Positions 6,403 to 14,703 are shown, numbered from the stretch's first letter. The stretch: DNA of 20,278 nt from an uncultured Eubacteriales bacterium (GCA_900319615.1 ONPE01000003.1:1-20278), one strand, 5' to 3'. Numbers and translations: made by a program. The notes: generated from the sequence alone by a model not told the origin.

Positions 6403-8400
6403 TTATTTTCTGATATACTCGCCTACGTGAGAGTTCGAGGACGGTATCTCTGCGAGGTAACGCTGAATCAGCGTAGCGTCGAGGATGCCTGCCTCTTCGT
6501 CAAAGTCGACGTCGCCGCGCAGGAGGAGCTCCTCCTCGGTCACGGGTACGTCAAATCCTGCGATGTGTCGCTGCAACAGCGTTGCGTCGGTGATGCCGAT
6601 CTCGCCGTCGTTATCGGTGTCGCCGATAAGGGAAGCGGGGACGTAGTCGGGAGCGAACTGCTCGCTCAGCCATGCGCTGCGGCTGTCCATCCAGTCGCAG
6701 GCGTAGGCGTACATATCGCCGAAGTTCTGATAGTATCTCGTCGCCGTGGAGCTGACGACCATCTTCTTTGTCTCGGGATCGAATGCAGCCTTGTTCAGTC
6801 TGGAGTGATCTGCGATCCAGCTGCCGGTGTTGAGCAGCCAGCCCGAGCCGTAGTTCATAGCTGCGGATTCGGTGATGTACTTGAGGTAAGCGTCGCGGGT
6901 CATGAGCTCGGTATTGATATCCTCGCTGTAGCTCCTGCCGGTGAAATGCTCGATAGCCGGTACGAAGTCTTCAAACCAGATAGCCGGAGTCGCCGCCGTG
7001 ACCTGATTGTTCAGCGAGATCCTTGCCATGATGTTGGAGGAGCGCTTGCCGGTCTTGCCCTTGTTGCGGCACCACCAGCCGGTGTAAGCCTCATAGTCGG
7101 TCACGCCGAAGCTATTGAGGTCTCCCTTTACGCCGGTAGCGTTGCCCAGAGAGTTGTCGTAGTCCCAAACCGGCGAGCCGTAGAACTTATACACGCCGTT
7201 CTCGTCCTGCTTGTAGGTGAAGAAGGTGCTCGATACGCCGCAGTCCCAGTTCTTGCCCAGCTCGTTGATAAGATAGAGCTTTGCGACCGAGTCGATATCC
7301 GCGACAGCAGCAAGATCGCCCGATGGGGTCGTGGCGTTGTAGAAGGCGCTGAATTTGGTCTTGACATAGTTCTTGACCTCTTCATAGCCGACCTCGCCGG
7401 GGTCGATCTCGGGAGCCTTGATGGTGACCTTCATGCCGTTGGTGCTTACATAGTAGTCGCCGTCGCCGGCGCTGGCGTCGACCTCGGCGATGAAGGGGAA
7501 GTCTTCCTTCACTGTGCCGTCCTCGTTGAGATAACCGTCGTCGGTGACCTCGGGCACGAGGCTGCCGGGCTCTACCTTCTCAGCCATCTGATACGAGCCC
7601 CAGTAGAAGCCGTTTACATAGAAGTCGACAAAGCGCGAGTCGGAGGCGTAGGGGAGACCTACCGCGTCGGAAAGATCGTACAGGATGCGGTTGCGGCTGA
7701 GCGAATCGTCCTGATAGTTCGCGAGGATGGAGTACTTCTTGTTCTTCTCCATGCCGGCGATGGATACCTTCTTATCGTAGTTGATGTTGTAGCCCTTCTT
7801 CGGCTTCGACCACGAGGTGTTGCCTCTGCCCTTGATCTTCTTGATCGGCGTGTTGTCGACCTTGCCGTCGGGGGTGACGATAGCGCCGGTCGCCGCTGCG
7901 CTGAGGCTCTTGTCAGAGTTCAGATAGGTCATCAGGTCGGTGCCGTTGCCGTCTGCGTCGGGGTTGTTGATGTAGATCGCAGCCTCGGCGTTGGAGTTCA
8001 TCATGGTGAGCGTGTAGCTCGCACCGCCTGCGTTCACACGGTAGGCCGTGCCTGCGGCATAGGGTACCGCAGCGGTAGACTTCGACGGGATCTGTACGCC
8101 GTTCACAGTGACGGTCGCGTCGTAGTTGTTGTATACGTCCACAGTGCTCTTGTCTGCCGAAGAGGGCAGGAAGAAGAATTTTTCAGAGGGATTTGCAACG
8201 ACGAAATCTTCGTCATGCACGCTCTGCCAAGCCTGCCATGCCTCGGTGTCGTCCGAGCCGCTCACAGCGTGCGCGTACAGCGCAGGTTCGGCGGCGAAGC
8301 CCGACGGAGCCGATACGACCTCGTCGGCTGCAGCTCCGGTGATCGGGAGCACGGTCGCGACCATCAGGAGCGAGAGAAAGATGAGTAATGCTTTTTTCAT
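6403..8400 (-). CDS. Secreted CotH kinase-family protein with C-terminal dockerin
   Basis: This is a complete 665-residue protein. Residues 1-25 are a signal peptide (MKKALLIFLSLLMVATVLPITGAAA). Residues about 75-145 form a small beta domain. A CotH domain spans about 185-575, with GRGNTSW (191-197), KKYSILANYQDDSLSRNRI (221-239), FYVNGFYWGSYQMAEKV (260-276) and the acidic VWDYDNSLGN (411-420). The dockerin spans 591-650, with calcium loops at GDTDNDGEIGITDATLLQRHIA (593-614) and GDVDFDEEAGILDATLIQRYLA (629-650). CotH from Bacillus spores is an atypical protein kinase; CotH domains joined to dockerins are known from cellulosomal Ruminococcus, where their task is unresolved. The start is set by AGGAGG (8410-8415), 9 nt before ATG. 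A TATAAT at 8435-8440 is a likely -10; its -35 (TAGAAC) is poor. The protein is predicted to be secreted and docked on a cohesin. Confidence 0.92.
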   Translation of the reverse strand: MKKALLIFLSLLMVATVLPITGAAADEVVSAPSGFAAEPALYAHAVSGSDDTEAWQAWQSVHDEDFVVANPSEKFFFLPSSADKSTVDVYNNYDATVTVNGVQIPSKSTAAVPYAAGTAYRVNAGGASYTLTMMNSNAEAAIYINNPDADGNGTDLMTYLNSDKSLSAAATGAIVTPDGKVDNTPIKKIKGRGNTSWSKPKKGYNINYDKKVSIAGMEKNKKYSILANYQDDSLSRNRILYDLSDAVGLPYASDSRFVDFYVNGFYWGSYQMAEKVEPGSLVPEVTDDGYLNEDGTVKEDFPFIAEVDASAGDGDYYVSTNGMKVTIKAPEIDPGEVGYEEVKNYVKTKFSAFYNATTPSGDLAAVADIDSVAKLYLINELGKNWDCGVSSTFFTYKQDENGVYKFYGSPVWDYDNSLGNATGVKGDLNSFGVTDYEAYTGWWCRNKGKTGKRSSNIMARISLNNQVTAATPAIWFEDFVPAIEHFTGRSYSEDINTELMTRDAYLKYITESAAMNYGSGWLLNTGSWIADHSRLNKAAFDPETKKMVVSSTATRYYQNFGDMYAYACDWMDSRSAWLSEQFAPDYVPASLIGDTDNDGEIGITDATLLQRHIAGFDVPVTEEELLLRGDVDFDEEAGILDATLIQRYLAEIPSSNSHVGEYIRK

Positions 8401-8536
8401 GAGTGGGAACCTCCTGTTTTTATTATTTACCTATATTATACCGATAATCCTGCCGCCGTTCTATCAAGATAATGCGACAAAATTAACACAATCCGATTAT
8501 TTGTGCCGATCCGTGGTACTGGACTTTATTCAAAAC

Positions 8537-8560
8537 AGTCATTGCGAGCGGCGCAAAGGT
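8537..8560. repeat. Solitary partial copy of the TGTCATTGCGAGG repeat
   Basis: AGTCATTGCGAG followed by CGGCGC resembles the end of the palindromic element found at 17537-17666 (TGTCATTSCGAGG). Its partner arm is missing or decayed; the 8561-8649 remainder shows nothing recognisable. Confidence 0.4.
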
Positions 8561-8649
8561 TAAGGTTGATATTGCAATGTAGGAACCATGTTCTTCCTCA
8601 CAGTGACGATCTGAAATGCGCCCCGCGGCGATCTGAACCATCGGTGGGA

Positions 8650-9321
8650 TCAATATGAGCCGTCTTCACCGGCTCCCTTTATCAGCTTGACTATCCTGCT
8701 GGTGCCGAGCCTCTCGGCTCCGAGGGCTATGAACTCAGCCGCGTCCCCGATGGAGGCGATGCCGCCTGCCGCCTTGATCTTCTTACCGTTCTTCATATGC
8801 TGTGCAAAGAGCCTTATGTCGTCCTTTGTCGCGCCGCCGGTCGAGAAGCCCGTGGAGGTCTTGATGTAGTCCGCGTCCGAATCCGACACGACCCCGCACA
8901 TCCTTATCTTCTCTTCATCCGTGAGCAGACAGGTCTCGATGATCACCTTGAGCAACCTGCCGTCGCAGGACTTTTTGACCGCGTTTATCTCGCTCAGGAT
9001 ATCGTCGTATCTTTTATCCTTGACCCATCCGATGTTGATGACCATGTCTATCTCGTCAGCGCCGTTATTCACCGCGTCCTCTGCCTCGAAGCACTTTACG
9101 GCGGTGGTGCTGCTGCCGTTAGGGAAGCCGATGACCGTGCATATCCTCAGCCTGTCGCCCGTGTATTCCTTCGCCCTTTTCACATACGACGGCGGTATGC
9201 AAGCCGAGGCGCAGCCATACTTGATCGCGTCGTCGAGTATCACCCTGATCTCGTCCCAAGTCGCTCCCTGTGCGAGCAGGGTGTGATCCACCTTGCCGAG
9301 TATGCTTTTTATATCCGTCAT
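8650..9321 (-). CDS. deoC: Deoxyribose-phosphate aldolase
   Basis: This 223-residue class I aldolase cleaves 2-deoxyribose 5-phosphate into glyceraldehyde 3-phosphate and acetaldehyde in deoxynucleoside catabolism. The active-site residues are all present: D92 (ADEIDMVIN), the Schiff-base lysine K154 (DYIKTSTGFSTGGAT) and K183 (KIKAAGGI). Length and motifs are typical of bacterial DeoC. The ATG at 9321 is chosen because the longer open frame back to 9378 would start inside the promoter (9350-9378). The ribosome binding site (AAGGGTG) is weak. The sugar kinase gene lies directly upstream on the same strand, which fits a sugar salvage role, but no other deo genes are in view. Confidence 0.94.
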   Translation of the reverse strand: MTDIKSILGKVDHTLLAQGATWDEIRVILDDAIKYGCASACIPPSYVKRAKEYTGDRLRICTVIGFPNGSSTTAVKCFEAEDAVNNGADEIDMVINIGWVKDKRYDDILSEINAVKKSCDGRLLKVIIETCLLTDEEKIRMCGVVSDSDADYIKTSTGFSTGGATKDDIRLFAQHMKNGKKIKAAGGIASIGDAAEFIALGAERLGTSRIVKLIKGAGEDGSY

Positions 9322-9349
9322 AACGTTTTCACCCTTTATTAATCCTGTA

Positions 9350-9378
9350 ATTATACCGTAACGCTCGAAGTATTTCAA
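9350..9378 (-). promoter_or_regulatory. Promoter of deoC
   Basis: On the minus strand there is a -35 TTGAAA (9373-9378), a 17-bp spacer and a perfect -10 TATAAT (9350-9355), with a start near 9343. The -35 lies only 12 bases after the stop of the kinase gene, so deoC can be expressed independently. Confidence 0.75.
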
Positions 9379-9390
9379 CGACGATCGCGG

Positions 9391-10296
9391 TTATCCTTTG
9401 CTTTTCGTCAGCCTTTTTTCTACGTCGTCCTCTGTGATGAAGCCCTTTGATGCTCCGCTGACCTCGGTCTTGACTCCGGCGAAGATCACGGCTCTTTTCA
9501 GCGCTTCATACGCCCCGAGACCCTTCATCCAAAAGTGCATGAAAGACGAGAACAGCGCGTCGCCTGCGCCGACGGTATTCACGACCTTGATATCGGTGTA
9601 TGCCGGGATCATGCGTATCTCGTCGTCCTCGCTGTCGAGCAGCATCGCGCCCTCTGCGCCCATGCCGATGACGATGATCCTGTTGTGGTATCTGCACTGC
9701 AGCTGACGGATGAAATCCTGCGCGGGGCAGGGGAGCTTCTCGTCGCTGAGGAAGAGTATGTCCGCGTTCTCCATGAAGCCGCGGTTGTATTCGTCGTCGA
9801 TATCCGCGAGCACGTGCACATCCGTAGCCGTCGTCACGCCGGCGTCATGCGCCGCCTTTATCAGCCCTCTGTTGAACGCGATGTTGCACAGTATCGCCGC
9901 GCCGCAGGAGGACAGACCGTTCTTCACCGAGTCGGGCTCGATCACCTGATCCTGTATATCCTTGAGGTCGCAGTAGATCTGCCTTTTGCCGTCGGGAGCA
10001 TACAGCACCGCCGAAACGGGAGTACTCATCAACCCTCTTGCGATGTATTTGCTGTCGACGCCGTCCTTGTCCATGCGGCTGAGGATCCTCTCAGCTTCTT
10101 CATCGCTGCCGATGAACGAGTGCAGCTCCACCTCGTCGCCGAGAGTCGTCAGAGCCTTCGCTAAATTATATCCGACTCCGGAGACATTTGAGCTTATCCC
10201 GAACTTGTTGAAATCTATGGGGTAGTAGCTGATGGGGAAGCCCCTCACCGCCACCGTGGTCTCGATATTGACCAGTCCCGAAACAAATATCTTCAT
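9391..10296 (-). CDS. PfkB-family carbohydrate kinase
   Basis: This is a ribokinase-like protein of 301 residues. Numbering from the Met at 10299: the N-terminal substrate-binding half has SSNVSGVGYNLAKAL (36-50, resembling PfkB signature 1), and the C-terminal half has signature 2, NTVGAGDALFSSF (241-253), with the catalytic base D247 and its anion hole. It should phosphorylate a sugar or nucleoside hydroxyl with ATP. The partner gene deoC makes ribose, deoxyribose or a nucleoside possible substrates, but the sequence does not decide among these. Two Met codons are available; AGGAG at 10303-10307 is 6 nt from the ATG at 10296 and 3 nt from 10299, so I prefer 10296. A TATGAT at 10336-10341 could be its -10, without a clear -35. 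Confidence 0.88.
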   Translation of the reverse strand: MKIFVSGLVNIETTVAVRGFPISYYPIDFNKFGISSNVSGVGYNLAKALTTLGDEVELHSFIGSDEEAERILSRMDKDGVDSKYIARGLMSTPVSAVLYAPDGKRQIYCDLKDIQDQVIEPDSVKNGLSSCGAAILCNIAFNRGLIKAAHDAGVTTATDVHVLADIDDEYNRGFMENADILFLSDEKLPCPAQDFIRQLQCRYHNRIIVIGMGAEGAMLLDSEDDEIRMIPAYTDIKVVNTVGAGDALFSSFMHFWMKGLGAYEALKRAVIFAGVKTEVSGASKGFITEDDVEKRLTKSKG

Positions 10297-10359
10297 CATT
10301 TTCTCCTTTTTACCGATACCTGAATAAATCGTTTTATCATAAAGCAGTATTAATCATCA

Positions 10360-10386
10360 GCGCCCTCCCGGTATCAGGAAGGGCGC
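10360..10386 (-). terminator. Hairpin, possible weak terminator after the 648-residue surface protein gene
   Basis: GCGCCCT (10360-10366) pairs with AGGGCGC (10380-10386) with partial pairing further in. On the minus strand it is not followed by a clean T tract, so termination strength is doubtful. Confidence 0.4.
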
Positions 10387-10408
10387 AGAGCTTGTATATA
10401 CTTTTGAT

Positions 10409-10500
10409 TCAGCCCGGATCTATGGGCGTTTCATCCTCCTCGGGGATCATCGTTGAGCCGTTCTGAACATCTTAGTCAAGGAACTCGATCAGCTCTGATT
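10409..10500 (-). pseudogene. Possible decayed C-terminal coding remnant
   Basis: After the stop of the surface protein gene, another minus-strand frame reads KETYKRNESELIEFLD, a TAA (10472-10474), then DVQNGSTMIPEEDETPIDPG and a TGA (10409-10411). The acidic, low-hydrophobicity tail looks protein-like on both sides of one stop codon. It may be a leftover gene end or a chance frame in GC-rich DNA. Confidence 0.2.
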
Positions 10501-10520
10501 CGTTGCGCTTATAAGTTTCC

Positions 10521-12467
10521 TTATGACCACAGCGCTTTTGCCGCCTCGTGATAGCGGCATAACGCGTTCATCAGCTCGGTGAGCGTTTCGGATGTATGAT
10601 CGTTCAGCTCGCTCTTAGCGTAGGTGAGGGGAGAGATATCTCCCAGATCGACGCTGCCGACCTTTATCGAATACGAGTCGTCGAGGTCGGGAGCCGGGAT
10701 GTTCTCGATCTCGATATACACATATCTTTCGCCGTTGCCGTAAGGCTTTACCGCGGTTGTCTGACCGTTGATCGTGAAGTTCTCGGTGCTGTATGCGCCG
10801 GTGTCTGTCTTCTCGAAGTAGAAGCGCAGGGTCGTCTTGCTGCGCAGCAGCAGGCTGCAGCCGTAGTACTTCACGCCGTATGCGCCGAGAGCCTCTATGT
10901 TCTCGCTCCTTTTCGGCAAAGTACCCGGGAGGGCGTCGATCTCCTCCTGCGTCAGCGCGACAAGGGTGTAGTCGATGCCTTCATCCGCGAGATCGTTTGT
11001 ATTGTGCTCAAATTCTGACTGCGCTTTAGCTCCGTAGCAGAGCATGGTTTTGACAAGGGTTTTCACCTCGTCCGTATAGTCGCCCGCGAGGATGGTGTCG
11101 GCATACTGCCTGACGGAGTATTCGTCGGTGTCGACCTGAGTATCTCCTATGGTAAGTGCAGCGTGCACGGCGTCGGTCATCTCAGCCGCGCTCACATCGC
11201 ATGAGGTGCGGTACAGCCCGACCTCGGCATTATAGTCGTCGGCTGTGACGGTGTGCTCGTAGGTCTTGTTGTTGCAGACGAAGCTGACCGCAGCGCCCTG
11301 CGCGAGCTCCTCGTCGGTCAGGTCGACGTAGAAGTTGACGTCGATATTGCCCTTGAGGGTGAGGCTGTGCCTCGGGAAGTATTCGCCCGTAGCCGGAATC
11401 ACAAGATCAGCCTGTGTGGTCTCGCTGCCGCTTGCGTCAAAGTATTTGCCGCATATGCTGCATATGTAATGCTCTTTGCAGCCGCTTTCGGTACGGTGAG
11501 CCGGGACCTCGGCGAAGTGATCGAGGTCATGCTTCGGCGATACTGTCGCGGTCATGGTTTTGGAAGCTGTTGAGTAGCCATCAGCGCGGATCGTGTATTT
11601 AACGGTGCCGCCGTAGTTGCAGGATGGCACCTTGTTCGATTCGGCTATGATAAGCTCGCCTGCCGATGTGCTCTCTACAGAGCCGCTGTCTGGGTCCTTC
11701 CATTCGATACCCTCTACCGGGATGCTTCCGGGTCTGAGCGTAAGAGGGGAGAAGGCTGCGGTTACTGTACCGATGCTGCGCCCTGTATTGGGATCGACAG
11801 CCGACGGCATAAGCTCTGCTTTGTTCGTGATCGAAACGCCTCCGCTTGTGGCGGATTTTCCATTGATATTCTTGACGGTCGGCGCGGTGAAGTACTGCAT
11901 ACCCGTGAGCGCACCGATATAGGGATAGATCCGGCTGCAGTTCAGCGTAGTGTAAACGGTGAATTCATCGCCTACGGCAAAATCCCTTGTGTCGTCGATC
12001 TCTCCGTCAATGCCGTAGACGGTGACGGTCGCCTTTTCGTCCGACGTTACGGGAGTTTGATTCGCCTCTTCACCCGGAGCCGTGAAGGAGCTGTTGAAGG
12101 TGAAGTTGCTGTTCTTTACGACGTATTTGGTGATGATCGGGGTCATGTAGTCATCCGCGCAGGCAAGATTCCTGACGACGTTGGTGATCGAAGCCTCGCC
12201 CGGTTCGGCGACCCTGAATCTTGTCACCAGCAGAAGGCTGTCGTCGGAGTCGAAGTGATACGCATCCTCGCCCAGATCGGGCACCGACGCCGTGTACGAG
12301 ATCATGCCCTCGCCTCGGTCGCTCAGGATTTTTTCCCAGTCCAGCGTAGATGCAAAGCCGGTGTAATCCGGCGCCGGCGCCTGCTGTCCGTTAACGGTCG
12401 CAGCAGCCGTCATGCAAAGCATCATGATTATAATCAGCATACAAAGAAGCCTTTTGACATATCTCAT
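10521..12467 (-). CDS. Large secreted multi-domain surface protein
   Basis: A signal peptide (MRYVKRLLCMLIIIMMLCMTAAATVNG) is followed by about 620 extracellular residues. The N-terminal part (about 30-310) is beta-rich and may hold a cohesin- or adhesin-like sandwich (ITNVVRNLACADDYMTPIITKYVV) plus an Ig-like segment. Near residues 315-365 lies the HDLDHF...CKEHYICSICGKYFD motif, a short Cys/His module seen in many surface proteins of Clostridia. The last 280 residues (from LTLKGNIDVNFYVDLTDEE) form an alpha-beta domain that recurs in Ruminococcus secreted proteins and has no named function that I know. There is no dockerin, LPXTG or C-terminal membrane anchor. The GGAGG at 12475-12479 is 1 nt from the ATG at 12473 but 7 nt from the ATG at 12467, so I start at 12467 (648 residues). 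The divergent gene shares its control region. Confidence 0.82.
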   Translation of the reverse strand: MRYVKRLLCMLIIIMMLCMTAAATVNGQQAPAPDYTGFASTLDWEKILSDRGEGMISYTASVPDLGEDAYHFDSDDSLLLVTRFRVAEPGEASITNVVRNLACADDYMTPIITKYVVKNSNFTFNSSFTAPGEEANQTPVTSDEKATVTVYGIDGEIDDTRDFAVGDEFTVYTTLNCSRIYPYIGALTGMQYFTAPTVKNINGKSATSGGVSITNKAELMPSAVDPNTGRSIGTVTAAFSPLTLRPGSIPVEGIEWKDPDSGSVESTSAGELIIAESNKVPSCNYGGTVKYTIRADGYSTASKTMTATVSPKHDLDHFAEVPAHRTESGCKEHYICSICGKYFDASGSETTQADLVIPATGEYFPRHSLTLKGNIDVNFYVDLTDEELAQGAAVSFVCNNKTYEHTVTADDYNAEVGLYRTSCDVSAAEMTDAVHAALTIGDTQVDTDEYSVRQYADTILAGDYTDEVKTLVKTMLCYGAKAQSEFEHNTNDLADEGIDYTLVALTQEEIDALPGTLPKRSENIEALGAYGVKYYGCSLLLRSKTTLRFYFEKTDTGAYSTENFTINGQTTAVKPYGNGERYVYIEIENIPAPDLDDSYSIKVGSVDLGDISPLTYAKSELNDHTSETLTELMNALCRYHEAAKALWS

Positions 12468-12535
12468 ATACATACCTCCGTTCTCGGGTTTTCGCTAAAT
12501 CCACACAAAATGTGTCGACATATATATACACAATA

Positions 12536-12564
12536 ATTATACCACAACATGTTGTATTAGTCAT
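12536..12564 (-). promoter_or_regulatory. Promoter of the 648-residue surface protein gene
   Basis: A perfect -10 TATAAT (12536-12541) lies 17 bp from ATGACT (12559-12564), a weak -35 on the minus strand. The poor -35 and the embedded palindrome suggest regulated expression. Confidence 0.55.
12544..12555. promoter_or_regulatory. Perfect 12-bp palindrome in the promoter spacer (possible operator)
   Basis: ACAACATGTTGT sits exactly between the -35 and -10 of the minus-strand promoter, a classic repressor position. Its CAACA/TGTTG half-sites resemble the palindrome in the ABC exporter leader (4319-4331), with a different centre. No regulator gene lies nearby. Confidence 0.45.
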
Positions 12565-12670
12565 TTGGTGTTTTGAATAAAAAACGAGCCTGTTCTTTGT
12601 TGAATATGCGAAAGCAAATATCTGATTCACCCCGGAAAAGTTAACAATTTTTTAACCATCGCCTCAGCCA

Positions 12671-12699
12671 TTGACTCGGTAAGCGTTTGATGGTAATAT
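12671..12699 (+). promoter_or_regulatory. Promoter of the 609-residue secreted protein gene
   Basis: TTGACT (12671-12676) lies 17 bp from TAATAT (12694-12699) on the plus strand. The predicted start near 12706 gives a leader of about 100 nt. Confidence 0.6.
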
Positions 12700-12740
12700 A
12701 TATAAATGATCAAGGGCTGAACCACAGCTTATTATTTAGT

Positions 12741-12771
12741 ATGCACAAATACTTGTCTGATTTTTGTGCAT
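12741..12771 (+). promoter_or_regulatory. Leader hairpin upstream of the 609-residue secreted protein gene
   Basis: ATGCACAAA (12741-12749) pairs perfectly with TTTGTGCAT (12763-12771) around a 13-nt loop. No T tract follows, so it is not a standard terminator. It could stabilise the mRNA or bind a regulator. Confidence 0.5.
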
Positions 12772-12808
12772 CCTGACCGAATCACCTTTGAAATACCCGG
12801 AGGCTCGG

Positions 12809-14638
12809 ATGAAGAGAATATTGCGTTTCGCGATATGCGCGGCGCTGTGTTTAGCGCTGCTGCTCGCGGATCTGTGCGTCATACCGGCGGCTGAGAGCTT
12901 TTATCCCTCCGCCGATCTGCTGCTGATAAAAAATCATATCGAAAACGACGCCAACCACGGCGCCTATTCCACCGTACAGGGCGCCTGTACCGACGGCGAG
13001 TACGCCTACTTTGCGCTGATGAACGGCGGAGCTACCATCATGAAGTACGATATCAAATCATGGGAGCTCGTCGAGTGCAAGCGTATCTCCAACGTCGGTC
13101 ACGCCAACGACATGACCTACAACCCCGACAAGGGCTATATCGTCATCGCCAACAACGCCCCCTACTACGACCTCGTCACCCTCCTCGACCCCGATACCCT
13201 CGAGGTGATCAAGGACGTCGAGCTGGATGAAGAGATCTACTCCATCGCCTACAACCAAAAACGCAAGCAGTACGTGGTGGGCATTTCCGGCTGCTACGAC
13301 TTCGCCCTTCTCGACAGCGACTTCAAGAAGGTCAAGGACAAAAAGTTCGAGGGCGAGGATACCGGCTACACCCGACAGGGCTGCGACTGCGACGACGACT
13401 ACATCTACTTCGTGCAGAGCGGCAACGACAACGCCCTTGTGATCTATGACTACAGCGGCAAGAACGTCGGTATGCTCCCTCTCGGCGACACAGATGAGGT
13501 CGAGAACATCTTCCACCTCGGCGACACCTTCTATGTTACCATGTACTACTACGGCAACTACGTCCACCGTATCGGCTTCTCGCCGCGTACAGCGATCACC
13601 TACAACATCAACTACGATGCGAACGGCGGCGAAGGTCAGATGGAGGATACCGTCGTCAGCTACGGCAAGGCAACCAACCTCCGCGCGAACAGCTTCACCC
13701 GCCCCGGATACTTCTTCGGCGGCTGGAGGGTACAGCGTGACTCCGACGGCAGATACGTCGGCTACCGCGTAGGCGAGGACAGCTTCGGCTGGCTGTATGA
13801 GGACGAGGTAAACGACTACCTGCTCTACAACGACGGTCAGGCGGTCGCCACCACCGTGCGCTACGGCAACGTGGATCTCCGCGCCTTCTGGATATCCGAG
13901 ACCTACGGCATCAACTTCGAAGCCGGCATGGGCGAGGGCTATATGGAACCCCTGCGCGTCGGCTACGATGAGGTATACACCATCCCCGAGTCCGCCTACA
14001 CCTGCGAGGGCTATGTCTTCGACGGCTACATGGCTGTGCGCGACTGTGACGGCAGAGTGTACGCCCTGCGCGAGGGCAGCGATACTCCCGAGTGGCTCCG
14101 ATGGGAGGATGTATACGAAGTTTATCACCTGAAGCCCGGCGAGCAGGTCAGCCGCATGGCTTTCGACGGAGCGGTCACCCTAACTGCCGAGTTCAGATTT
14201 GCCTACACCTTCGGCGACGACGGCTCTACGCTGGTCGAGTATGTCGGCACAGATGAAAAGGTCACCATCCCCGGCAACAACGGCGAGCTCACCACCCTTG
14301 CCGAGGGCGCGTTCAAGGATAACGAGATCATCACCGAGCTCCACATCCCTCCCTGCGTAAGCTCTATACAGCCCAACTCCGTCACCAACTGCCCCAAGCT
14401 CCGCAATATCTATTTCGAGGGCAGCATCCCCGAGGACTTCGGCAAGGATACCGTGACAGGAGCCGCGAGCCCGATCGTTTACAGGATGGTCGACGACGTC
14501 CCGATGTGCGTCGGCTTCCTTTCGTCTCCCGAGTGCGCTCAGATTATACAGATGCAGTCGGCGGCTTTGGAGGGAGCGACACGCACCAGAACGGAACTGA
14601 ATAATGCCGGAAAAGAATTAAAAAACCTGTTCAAATAA
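12809..14638 (+). CDS. Secreted propeller / InlB B-repeat / BspA leucine-rich-repeat protein
   Basis: This is a 609-residue exported protein. The signal peptide covers about residues 1-28 (MKRILRFAICAALCLALLLADLCVIPAAE). Residues about 40-258 carry repeated blade-like strands (for example GHANDMTYNPDKGYIVIANN and EIYSIAYNQKRKQYVVGISG), which suggests a beta-propeller. Residues about 261-362 contain an InlB B-repeat (Listeria-Bacteroides type, YDANGGEGQMEDTVVSYG...FTRPGYFFGGW), and a diverged second copy spans about 365-460 (FEAGMGEGYMEPLRVGYDE...CEGYVFDGY). Residues about 464-551 form a BspA-type leucine-rich repeat (GELTTLAEGAFKDNEIITELHIPPCVSSI). Such modules mediate adhesion or carbohydrate contact; the exact ligand is unknown. 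No dockerin or sortase signal is seen. The start is set by GGAGG (12799-12803), 5 nt before ATG. A strong terminator follows at 14665. Confidence 0.85.
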   Translation: MKRILRFAICAALCLALLLADLCVIPAAESFYPSADLLLIKNHIENDANHGAYSTVQGACTDGEYAYFALMNGGATIMKYDIKSWELVECKRISNVGHANDMTYNPDKGYIVIANNAPYYDLVTLLDPDTLEVIKDVELDEEIYSIAYNQKRKQYVVGISGCYDFALLDSDFKKVKDKKFEGEDTGYTRQGCDCDDDYIYFVQSGNDNALVIYDYSGKNVGMLPLGDTDEVENIFHLGDTFYVTMYYYGNYVHRIGFSPRTAITYNINYDANGGEGQMEDTVVSYGKATNLRANSFTRPGYFFGGWRVQRDSDGRYVGYRVGEDSFGWLYEDEVNDYLLYNDGQAVATTVRYGNVDLRAFWISETYGINFEAGMGEGYMEPLRVGYDEVYTIPESAYTCEGYVFDGYMAVRDCDGRVYALREGSDTPEWLRWEDVYEVYHLKPGEQVSRMAFDGAVTLTAEFRFAYTFGDDGSTLVEYVGTDEKVTIPGNNGELTTLAEGAFKDNEIITELHIPPCVSSIQPNSVTNCPKLRNIYFEGSIPEDFGKDTVTGAASPIVYRMVDDVPMCVGFLSSPECAQIIQMQSAALEGATRTRTELNNAGKELKNLFK

Positions 14639-14664
14639 CGATAAAACATTTCAATTTCATACAT

Positions 14665-14703
14665 AAAAGCGACAGACAGCATTACCGCCGCCTGTCGCTT
14701 TTT
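14665..14703 (+). terminator. Intrinsic terminator of the 609-residue secreted protein gene
   Basis: A perfect 11-bp stem, AAAAGCGACAG (14665-14675) with CTGTCGCTTTT (14692-14702), ends in a T run that reaches 14703. The heptad array starts at the next base. Confidence 0.92.

Larger units (their letters stand above)
12468..12808. other. Divergent control region between two secreted-protein genes
   Basis: These 341 bases contain no gene. From left to right they hold a leader of the minus gene with an ACACA-AAA-TGTGT hairpin (12503-12515), its promoter with a palindrome inside, an AT-rich middle with a GTTAA/TTAAC inverted pair near 12640-12657, the promoter of the plus gene and its leader of about 100 nt with a 9-bp hairpin. 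Confidence 0.7.

Noticed and set aside
6427..8388. 653-codon plus-strand open frame antisense to the CotH gene
   Set aside because: Its composition mirrors the CotH codons (Val-Ala-Gly-rich), it has no recognisable family or start signal, and the CotH-dockerin reading is unambiguous.
9322..9378. Upstream TTG start for deoC adding 19 residues
   Set aside because: It would lie within the -35/-10 promoter, and the extra residues do not match DeoC; the ATG at 9321 fits the family start.
12706..12808. Cyclic di-GMP or other known riboswitch in the leader of the 609-residue protein
   Set aside because: Only one simple hairpin is present; the conserved core motifs of classes I know are absent.
13058..14128. 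356-codon minus-strand open frame
   Set aside because: It is antisense to the InlB/LRR secreted protein, with repetitive Val/Asp/Ala content and no start signal.
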